Of a DNA stretch of 64,000 nt, positions 57,963 through 64,000 are shown one piece after another. The position numbers were made by a program, and so were the translations under genes. Origin of the DNA: Spirochaeta lutea (GTDB lineage: Bacteria; Spirochaetota; Spirochaetia; DSM-27196; Salinispiraceae); the NCBI RefSeq assembly GCF_000758165.1, contig NZ_JNUP01000063.1, positions 46,522-110,521 on the forward strand, read 5' to 3'. The notes beneath the pieces were generated by a model, which was not told where the DNA came from, did not search any database, and saw only the letters and a program-made list of their open reading frames with translations. Position 1 is the stretch's first letter. Every line of letters starts with the position of its first letter.

Positions 57963-59638
57963 GAGCGGTCCTTTATATCCAGGAGCCGCTTCATGGCAGC
58001 ATACAGGTCCGGGGAGGCTCCTGGCACGCCGAAGGCGTCATGAAGGTTCCGGTAGATCCCGTATAACCGGGTATAGACTTCATGCCGGGAGGGATCGGGG
58101 GTGTAGACCTCATCAAGGGTACCGGTCATGGCCCCCATGGCCGAGGAAAAATCATCGTATCCGCCCCGGTCCGCTCCCGCTGTTACAGCAGCTGCCACCG
58201 CACTGCCCAGGGCTGCAGTCTGGGTACTCCGGGATAATTCCATGGGTTTGCCAAGGACATCCGCGTAGATCTGCATGAGCATAGGGCTTTTATAGGGGAT
58301 TCCGCCGCAGGCAAGCACCCGGCGGGTGTTTACGCCGTACTCCTCGAAACGTTCTACAATGACCCGGGCGCCGAAGGCTGTGGCCTCCACCAGGGCCCGG
58401 TACATCTCTGCAGGGGTGCTATGGAGGGTTAATCCAATGAACAGTCCGGTGAGCCGCTGATCTACCAGAACGGTACGGTTTCCGTTCTGCCAGTCCAGGG
58501 CCAGTATCCCGCTCTGCCCGGGACGCAGCCTCCGGGCCTGATCCTCCAGATCGGCAAGCACCTCGCCGGTGGGTCTTCCCGGTCCGGCAATCTTGGCAAA
58601 CCAGTTGAAAATATCCCCGATGGCTGATTGCCCCGCTTCAAGACCATGGAATCCCGGGAGTACCGATCCCGGCACAATGCCGCAGAGCCCGGGAATATCC
58701 GGGAGGGAGTCGGAACCGTCGGCCACGGTAATATCGCAGCAGCTGGTGCCGATGTTTTTTACCAATACACCGGTGCCAACTCCGGCGCCGACGGCTCCAA
58801 AGTGGGCATCGAAGGCGCCTAGGGCCACGGGAATCCCCTCCGGAAGGCCGAGTCTGTCCGCCCACTCCGGGGTCAGATAGCCCGCAGGTTCCTCAGCGGT
58901 ACGGGCGTGGGCCGGCAGGCTGTCCCGGATACGGCCCAATTCGGGGTGCAGGGCCGTGAGAAATTCCCGATCAGGGTACCCGCCCCAGGATTCGTGAAAC
59001 AGGCCCTTATGGCCGGCGGCGCAAATCCCCCGGGGAATCCCATCTGGGGCAGTGTTTCCCGTGAGAATGGCGGGTACTAAGTCGGCATGTTCAACCCAGG
59101 TTGCAGCCGCAGCGGATACACGGGGATTCGAACGTGCGCACTTGAGGATCTTCGCCCAGAACCATTCCGAGGAGTAGGTGCCCCCGATTTTTCCCAGATA
59201 CTCGGGATGGAGTTCCCGGGCAGCAGCGGTTATGTCGGCAGCCTCGGCAAAGGCGGTATGATCCTTCCACAGCCATACCATGGCATCCAGCTCCTGGGCG
59301 AACTCGGGCCTCAACCCCAGGGGGGTGCCGTCCTGATCCACCGGAATCGGTGTAGATCCGGTGGTATCCACGCCTATTCCGATTACCTGGTCAGCTTCAA
59401 CAGCTGATTCTGTAGATCCTTGGTTTAGTATGGAACGGATCACCGCTTGGAGTCCGTCGATATGATCCTGGGGATGCTGGCGGGCAAGGTTGCTGTCCCC
59501 GGCATCAATGAGAACCCCGTCGGTTCCGTGGGGGTACGGAAATACGGCTTCAGCAGCGGTATTTCCGTTGGAAACATCCACTAAAACACCGCGGACGCTG
59601 GATGTACCGAAATCCAGGCCGATGGTAAAACGCTTCAT
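57959..59638 (-). CDS. araB: L-ribulokinase
   Basis: The ATG at 59638 (MKRFTIGLDFGTSSVRGVLVD) has AGAGGTAAG upstream. At 559 residues it fits the long ribulokinase branch of FGGY kinases. Typical features are LDFGTSSVRG, VWLWKDHTAFAEA, HKGLFHESWGGYPD, and the nucleotide-site region VEATAFGARVIVERF plus LACGGIPYKSPMLMQI. It phosphorylates L-ribulose. First gene of araBDA, downstream of a sigma-70-like promoter and a palindromic operator. Confidence 0.97.
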   Translation of the reverse strand: MKRFTIGLDFGTSSVRGVLVDVSNGNTAAEAVFPYPHGTDGVLIDAGDSNLARQHPQDHIDGLQAVIRSILNQGSTESAVEADQVIGIGVDTTGSTPIPVDQDGTPLGLRPEFAQELDAMVWLWKDHTAFAEAADITAAARELHPEYLGKIGGTYSSEWFWAKILKCARSNPRVSAAAATWVEHADLVPAILTGNTAPDGIPRGICAAGHKGLFHESWGGYPDREFLTALHPELGRIRDSLPAHARTAEEPAGYLTPEWADRLGLPEGIPVALGAFDAHFGAVGAGVGTGVLVKNIGTSCCDITVADGSDSLPDIPGLCGIVPGSVLPGFHGLEAGQSAIGDIFNWFAKIAGPGRPTGEVLADLEDQARRLRPGQSGILALDWQNGNRTVLVDQRLTGLFIGLTLHSTPAEMYRALVEATAFGARVIVERFEEYGVNTRRVLACGGIPYKSPMLMQIYADVLGKPMELSRSTQTAALGSAVAAAVTAGADRGGYDDFSSAMGAMTGTLDEVYTPDPSRHEVYTRLYGIYRNLHDAFGVPGASPDLYAAMKRLLDIKDRS

Positions 59639-59709
59639 CTTCTTACCTCTTATCAGTCGCATGCTTGGGAAGGATCGGCCGCCCGGAGGCAGGTACCTTC
59701 GTTGTGGCT

Positions 59710-59730
59710 GCGTGCACGTACACGCAACCA
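59710..59730. promoter_or_regulatory. LacI-type operator in front of araBDA
   Basis: GCGTGCACGTACACGCAACC at 59710 is a near-perfect palindrome (TGCGTG...CACGCA). On the minus strand it lies directly after the araB -10 box, a classic repression position. It differs by a single base from the site at 61319. Confidence 0.75.
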
Positions 59731-59737
59731 CAAAGCC

Positions 59738-59766
59738 ATAGTACGCCTAGTTGGACCGGTTGTCAA
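59738..59766 (-). promoter_or_regulatory. Promoter of araBDA
   Basis: On the minus strand TTGACA (59761-59766) and TACTAT (59738-59743) are separated by 17 bp. This is the best sigma-70-like promoter in the window, and the operator starts 7 bp beyond the -10. The rest of the 59639-59927 gap shows no gene. Confidence 0.75.
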
Positions 59767-59927
59767 ATAAAGTTCATCCGATTTTTTTCCTGTGGGGTTT
59801 AACGGGGGCTCAGGGGACATGGCACCGGGGTGAGCGGCCCCCTGGATGGCGGTACCGTGAATTGCCGGGGAGGCTACATAGGAGGTGCTAATCAGGAGAT
59901 GCTAAGCAGCCGGCTGGGCCAGAAGGG

Positions 59928-60974
59928 CTAAATCTCCCGGTAATAGGACCAGTTCTCGGGGCTGATAATATCAATCGGCATGGAGAGGGTGTCCGGCAGC
60001 TTGGTTTTCATTGCAAAGTGTTTCCAGAGCAGACGCATGGCTTCAAAGGTTTGAAGGGAGGGGTGCTGACTGATGAGGAAACTGATTTGACCCTCTTGAA
60101 GGGCTTCCAGGTTTCCCGGAGTCATATCGTGACCGATAATGAGCCAATCGAGTCCCCGGAGAGCCGCCCGCCGGGCAACCCGGCCTACCGCGGAGTTTGC
60201 AACATAGAGCCCCGAGACCTCGGGCAGTGCGGATTCGATGTTGGCTAACACCTCGTCAATAGCATCGGGGTTGTCGGGGTTGTGCAGTTGAAATACCTGG
60301 GAGATTGCACCGGCTGTTTCGGTTTCGAGGAAGGAACGAAAGCCCTGAATCCGCTGGTCGATGTGGTGATCCCCGGGGCTAATGGCTACCGCAGCAAGCT
60401 GCCGCGCGGATTTCGCGGCAAGACAGAGCAGCCGGGCACCCAGTTTTCCCGCGGCGTGGGCATCCTGACCGACGAAGGTCTCTGCTCCTGAACCGGGCAG
60501 GGGGGTATCGAACAGAATAAGGGGCATCTCCGGCGGCACGGCCGCCAGGGCCTCCCGGGCTGGATCGGTAAGTACCGGGGCTAGGAGAAGGGCGTCGCTA
60601 CCTCCGGCCAGGGCCTCCTCCACCGCCCGGTGAAAGTCCCGGGGTTCGGTTCTGTCAAAGGGAAGGTGAATACTCCGTAGACCCAGGCCTGCATAGTCTT
60701 CATTCGCCCTGGCCAGTCCCCGGGCCGATTCCTCCCAGAAGCCGCTGTCCTGATCCGTCCGGGGGAACACTGCCGCAACCGTCCAGGTTTTCGCCTTCGA
60801 AAGCCTGCTTGCCTGAAGGTTCGGCGAGTAGCCGGTCTCTTCGATTATTTTTTGGATCCGGGCCCGGGTAGTATCAGAGACCCTGCCCCGGTTATGAATA
60901 ACCCGGTCAACGGTTCCTATAGAAACCTGAGCGATTCGTGCAATGTCCTTGACGGTAACGGTTGTCTCTTTCAC
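59928..60974 (-). CDS. LacI-family regulator, probably of arabinose genes
   Basis: A GTG start gives 348 residues. The N-terminal LacI helix-turn-helix reads TVKDIARIAQVSIGTVDRVI, with the hinge region RIQKIIEETGYSPNLQASRL. The remaining part is a periplasmic-binding-protein-like sugar-sensing domain (Peripla_BP_4 type; LLLAPVLTDPAREAL, AGKLGARLLC, FLISQHPSLQ). The gene lies between araBDA and the divergent sugar importer, each preceded by the same palindromic operator. Effector is probably L-arabinose or a derivative. The presumed leader lacks a strong Shine-Dalgarno. Confidence 0.93.
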   Translation of the reverse strand: MKETTVTVKDIARIAQVSIGTVDRVIHNRGRVSDTTRARIQKIIEETGYSPNLQASRLSKAKTWTVAAVFPRTDQDSGFWEESARGLARANEDYAGLGLRSIHLPFDRTEPRDFHRAVEEALAGGSDALLLAPVLTDPAREALAAVPPEMPLILFDTPLPGSGAETFVGQDAHAAGKLGARLLCLAAKSARQLAAVAISPGDHHIDQRIQGFRSFLETETAGAISQVFQLHNPDNPDAIDEVLANIESALPEVSGLYVANSAVGRVARRAALRGLDWLIIGHDMTPGNLEALQEGQISFLISQHPSLQTFEAMRLLWKHFAMKTKLPDTLSMPIDIISPENWSYYREI

Positions 60975-61281
60975 AGCATCACTCTACTACAATCCTTCTC
61001 AGCTGGCCAGCACGAAACCCGGGCAGCTGCAGGGCAGACCGGTTTGGGTTCCCGGTGAGTTCCCGTTTTGGGGGGGAATGAACCCGGGATATCCGGCGTA
61101 CCCCCATGATAGTACGGGCAGTTGCCGCCTGGGAGGAAGGGATCCCTACCGGGAGGCTACACCGGTTCGTTTTCCGAGAGGCACCCAGCCACGGCGGGAG
61201 GTGTATTTGCCCCGGGGGACAGGAAAAAACCCCTCCCAGGGGACTGAGGCAGTGAAATCACCAAAAAAAGTAAGAAAAAGA

Positions 61282-61304
61282 TTGACAGATTGCCAAACCG
61301 GATT
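61282..61304 (+). promoter_or_regulatory. Possible promoter -35 region of the sugar importer
   Basis: TTGACA (61282-61287) is followed, 17 bp later, by only a weak -10 (CAAAGT, 61305-61310). The operator at 61319 starts just beyond, as in the araB arrangement. The 60975-61453 gap is otherwise free of recognisable genes. Confidence 0.35.
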
Positions 61305-61318
61305 CAAAGTAACCTTAA

Positions 61319-61339
61319 GCGTGAACGTACACGCAACCA
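61319..61339. promoter_or_regulatory. LacI-type operator in front of the sugar ABC importer
   Basis: GCGTGAACGTACACGCAACC at 61319 matches the araB operator at 59710 at 20 of 21 positions over the longer CCA-ending form. Its place upstream of the binding-protein gene indicates joint control by the LacI protein between them. Confidence 0.75.
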
Positions 61340-61453
61340 GGATTTTTCATTCATGAGGGGATTTTTCCCCCTAAGCGCTGGAATTAAACGGAATCTACGC
61401 GGCGTTGCCGTGTTATAACAATAGGGTCGTTTCGAATCAAATGGAGGTGCGAA

Positions 61454-62512
61454 ATGTCATTGCGAAGAGTTTCTAATCATGGGGAGCCCCGGTTGAATAG
61501 TCTTACCAAGACCATCGGCCTGGTTCTGGTATTTTGGCTGGCAGTGGGCGGGATTGTAGTAGCCGGAGGTGGTCAAGAGGCTTCAGGCGGCAGCGATCTC
61601 ATCAAGGTAGGGATCGTAAACCTTCCCCCGGAGGAGTCCGGCTATCGGCAGGCAAACGTTGAGGATATGAACAGCGTTTTCTCCCGGGCTAACGGCTATG
61701 ATGCCCGGCAGACCAATACTGCAGACAACAGCGAACAGATTGCTGCTGCTCAAGGCTACATCAGAGACGGGGTGGATTACCTGCTCATATCCGCCGCCAA
61801 CGCCACAGGTTGGGACAACGTACTCCAGTCGGCAAAAACCGCCGGTGTAACCGTCTTCCTCTTCGACCGGCTCATTCAAACCAATGCGTCCAACTACCAG
61901 GCAGCCCTTGTCTCGGATATGTACGCCCAGGGCACCACTGCTGTTAATTGGCTGCTCAGTCAAGGGTTAGACGAGTATAACGTCATTCTGATTCGCGGTC
62001 AGCTGGGTTCCGCCGCAGAGGTAGGACGGAGCGATGCAGTCTTGAAGGCCCGGGATGCGGGAAAAATCAACCTTGTTGCCGACGGAACCGGGGGAGACAG
62101 CTGGAGCCTTGAGGAGGCACGGAAGGTTGTTGAAGCTGCCATTACTGCCGGGAAGGAATTTAACGTGATTTATGCCCAGAACGATGGTATGGCCCAGGGT
62201 GCGGTTCAGGCACTGGATGCCGCAGGCATTACCCACGGAAAGAACGGTAAGGTTAAGATCATGGGATTCGACTTTAACCGCTTCGCCCTCCGGAATGTAC
62301 AGGCCGGCTACTGGGATTATGACGGACAATCCAGTCCCCGCCAGGCATCCCAGATTTCTTCCTGGATCAAGAGCCGGGAAGCCGGTGAAACCATCCCCAG
62401 CGGGATTGTGTACCTGGACGAGATCGGCGTAGATACCTCTACGGTTACCAATGACATCATCGAAAACCAGGGAATCAATGCAGATCCCGGCGAAGGTGTT
62501 GTAACTCGATAA
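61454..62512 (+). CDS. Sugar ABC transporter substrate-binding protein
   Basis: GGAGG precedes the ATG. A signal segment (KTIGLVLVFWLAVGGIVVAGG) ends in the AGGGQEASGG run common at mature N-termini of spirochaete binding proteins. The Peripla_BP_4 fold follows: IKVGIVNLPPEESGYRQ (given shortened: KVGIVNLPPEES), GVDYLLISAANATGW, GVTVFLFDR, FNVIYAQNDGMAQGAVQAL and VKIMGFDFNRFALRNV. It belongs to the ribose/galactofuranose/arabinose class. The shared operator with araBDA suggests L-arabinose. A stem-loop and a MITE-like element separate it from the ATPase gene. Confidence 0.93.
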   Translation: MSLRRVSNHGEPRLNSLTKTIGLVLVFWLAVGGIVVAGGGQEASGGSDLIKVGIVNLPPEESGYRQANVEDMNSVFSRANGYDARQTNTADNSEQIAAAQGYIRDGVDYLLISAANATGWDNVLQSAKTAGVTVFLFDRLIQTNASNYQAALVSDMYAQGTTAVNWLLSQGLDEYNVILIRGQLGSAAEVGRSDAVLKARDAGKINLVADGTGGDSWSLEEARKVVEAAITAGKEFNVIYAQNDGMAQGAVQALDAAGITHGKNGKVKIMGFDFNRFALRNVQAGYWDYDGQSSPRQASQISSWIKSREAGETIPSGIVYLDEIGVDTSTVTNDIIENQGINADPGEGVVTR

Positions 62513-62525
62513 GAATTCGAATTCT

Positions 62526-62585
62526 ACCGCAGTGTTGGTATGTGTACGGGCCGGAGTAGATTCCTCCTTCATACAGCACTGCGGT
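62526..62585 (+). terminator. 12-bp stem-loop after the binding-protein gene
   Basis: ACCGCAGTGTTG (62526-62537) pairs with CAGCACTGCGGT (62574-62585), 11 Watson-Crick plus one G-U, around 36 nt, followed by TCTTT. It may be an attenuator or a 3' stabilising hairpin that keeps binding-protein mRNA more abundant than the downstream message. Confidence 0.5.
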
Positions 62586-62602
62586 TCTTTGTAAGGAGAA
62601 CC

Positions 62603-62707
62603 TAGTGCGCAAAAGGTTGTACCATTGCACCCCGGCGACACCACCCATGGGTGAGAGTATTGGCTGTGCCGCTATATCTGGTGTGGTTTACAACCTTTTG
62701 CGCACTA
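62603..62707 (-). mobile_element. Intact copy (C) of the 105-bp MITE-like element, inverted relative to copy B
   Basis: 105 bp from TA to TA, with terminal inverted repeats identical to copy B over 19 bp. The reverse complement of its interior matches copy B in CACCAGATATAGCGG, CCCATGGG and TGTCGCCGGGG. It is inserted inside the sugar-transport operon between the binding-protein and ATPase genes. TAAGGAGAA occurs on both sides (62592-62600 and 62710-62718). Confidence 0.9.
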
Positions 62708-62725
62708 CATAAGGAGAAGTCCCCA

Positions 62726-64000
62726 TTGCAGAATCAGATCGTACTTCAGATGCAGGGAATCTGTAAGTCCTTTCCCGGGGTCCGGGCCCTGCACAATGTC
62801 AGTTTTACCCTTAGAAAAGGGGAGGTCCACGCCCTCATGGGCGAGAATGGCGCGGGAAAATCCACCCTGATCAAGGTGATGACCGGGGTTTACGAGAAGG
62901 ATGCCGGCCAGATAGAGATAGAGGACCAGGCCATCCATTTCCGGTCTCCCCAGGATGCCCAGAACTTCGGCGTCGGAACCGTGTATCAGGAAATCACCCT
63001 CTGCCCGAACCTGACGGTGGCAGAGAATATGTTCATCGGCCGGGGGCGGTACGCCTTTGTGAACTGGCGGCAGATGAACCGGCGCGCCGTGGAGCTGTTG
63101 GCCTCATTGAGCATACCCGCACGGCCGACCCAACAGCTTTCCAGCTGCTCCTTGGCGGTCCAGCAGATGATTGCCATCGCCCGGGCCGTGGATATGGATT
63201 GCAAGATCCTCGTCCTGGACGAACCGACCTCATCCCTGGATGAGGACGAGGTGAATAAACTCTTTGCCCTCATGAGGGAATTGAAGTCCAGGGGGGTCGG
63301 GATTATCTTTGTGACCCATTTTCTGGACCAGGTCTATGAAATCAGCGACCGGATTACCGTCCTGCGAAACGGCGAGTTCATCGGCGAATACGAGGCAGAA
63401 AATCTGCCCCAGATTGATCTCATCTCCAAAATGATGGGAAAAGAATTAGACAACGTTTCAAAAATCAGCAATACACAAACCCTGGAAGGGGACACGAGTA
63501 CACCGGTCTTGGAGGCTTCAGAGTTGTCCAGCGCTGCAGGGGTGCGCCCCTTTGATTTTTCCATCCGCAAGGGAGAGGTAAACGGGTTCACCGGACTGTT
63601 AGGATCGGGACGCAGCGAAAGCGTCAGGGCAATCTATGCCGCAGACAAGGTGACCGGCGGACAGGTAAGCATGCACGGGAAGGACGTGAAAATCACCAAA
63701 CCCCTGGATGCCATGAAGCTTGGTATCGGCTACCTGCCCGAGGATCGCAAGGGAGACGGCATTATTGAGGATCTCTCCGTTCGGGATAATATCATTCTTG
63801 CCCTCCAGGTCATGAAGGGCTTTTTTAAACCCCTTTCCCGGAGCGAGGCCGAGACCTTTGCCGACCAGTACATAAAGAGCCTGAACATAAAAACGGCATC
63901 CACCGAAACCCCGATCAAATGTCTCTCCGGGGGCAACCAGCAGAAGGTCATCCTGGCCCGATGGCTTCTGACCCATCCCGAGTACCTCATCCTGGATGAA
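62726..64000 (+). CDS. Sugar ABC transporter ATP-binding protein (3' end outside window)
   Basis: AAGGAG at 62711 is followed by a TTG start at 62726; a later in-frame ATG is at 62750. The frame is open to the last base, so the gene is 3'-truncated. It is a tandem ATPase of the MglA/RbsA/AraG type: first Walker A GENGAGKST, signature-like SSCSLAVQQMIAIARA, Walker B ILVLDEPTSSLD; second domain begins with GLLGSGRSES, the degenerate P-loop typical of this class, then GYLPEDRKGDG and LSGGNQQKVILARWL. About 425 residues are visible of the usual 500. It powers uptake of the sugar bound by the preceding protein. Confidence 0.94.
   Translation, partial: MQNQIVLQMQGICKSFPGVRALHNVSFTLRKGEVHALMGENGAGKSTLIKVMTGVYEKDAGQIEIEDQAIHFRSPQDAQNFGVGTVYQEITLCPNLTVAENMFIGRGRYAFVNWRQMNRRAVELLASLSIPARPTQQLSSCSLAVQQMIAIARAVDMDCKILVLDEPTSSLDEDEVNKLFALMRELKSRGVGIIFVTHFLDQVYEISDRITVLRNGEFIGEYEAENLPQIDLISKMMGKELDNVSKISNTQTLEGDTSTPVLEASELSSAAGVRPFDFSIRKGEVNGFTGLLGSGRSESVRAIYAADKVTGGQVSMHGKDVKITKPLDAMKLGIGYLPEDRKGDGIIEDLSVRDNIILALQVMKGFFKPLSRSEAETFADQYIKSLNIKTASTETPIKCLSGGNQQKVILARWLLTHPEYLILDE

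Noticed and set aside
60943-61356. A 137-residue plus-strand frame in the lacI-importer gap
   Set aside because: It starts inside the lacI gene, runs across the promoter and operator, has no Shine-Dalgarno and no recognisable motif.

Overview
The window reads as a chromosomal segment of a free-living, saccharolytic spirochaete (family Spirochaetaceae is my best guess, moderate confidence). Pointers are the moderately high GC content, the Gram-negative envelope proteins (lipoboxes, a periplasmic thiol system, a probable outer-membrane barrel), the heavy two-component and chemotaxis load, the AGG-type export signals of the binding protein at 61454 and the Met-rich protein at 36314, and the xylose and arabinose isomerase pathways. 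No rRNA, tRNA, CRISPR array, prophage or complete IS was seen.

Layout. 1-6.4 kb: a plus-strand signalling run (HisKA_2 kinase, receiver-kinase, NarL-type regulator, CheY-like protein, chemoreceptor, CheW). 6.4-12 kb: a long hairpin, a class A beta-lactamase-like hydrolase, an MscS channel, a RelA/SpoT-type synthetase and an ABC-F ATPase. 12-15 kb: a CheY-CheX-membrane kinase operon. 15.2-20.5 kb: a metal block (NicO-type exporter with its DUF1007 partner, then feoA-feoA-feoB-feoC-like). 20.6-26.7 kb: a large hybrid kinase, a double-receiver regulator and a second chemoreceptor. 26.7-31.5 kb: a deleted radical SAM gene, then xylose genes (AraC regulator, xylA, xylB-like kinase). 31.5-36.4 kb: YcaQ-like protein, DUF2178-like protein, Xre regulator, and an operon of a Met-rich exported protein, a DipZ-like CcdA-thioredoxin fusion and a single-Cys MsrA. 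36.6-41.1 kb: MazG, an SDR, a nucleosidase-radical SAM fusion and an amber-interrupted gene. 41.2-54.1 kb: two paralogous membrane-embedded LuxR regulators, each divergent from secreted lipoprotein genes; the second faces an operon encoding a MACPF (perforin-like) lipoprotein and a serine-hydrolase lipoprotein. 54.2-55.5 kb: VOC and SnoaL-like proteins. 55.7-64 kb: araBDA, a LacI regulator and a pentose-type ABC importer cut by the window end.

How the parts fit. A LacI-type operator occurs in nearly identical form in front of araB and in front of the sugar-binding protein, so uptake and catabolism of (probably) L-arabinose look like one regulon. Direct repeats between the AraC gene and xylA suggest a separate activator for xylose. 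The Met-rich protein, DipZ-like protein and MsrA look like a self-contained periplasmic methionine-oxidation and repair system. The MACPF and hydrolase lipoproteins appear to share a C-terminal domain and to be under a membrane-bound LuxR sensor.

Mobile and repeated DNA. A 105-bp element with about 20-bp terminal inverted repeats and TA ends is present twice in near-identical form (27068, 62603) and once as a diverged copy (24909). It looks like a MITE. In-frame 18-bp and 21-bp tandem repeats have expanded several inter-domain linkers.
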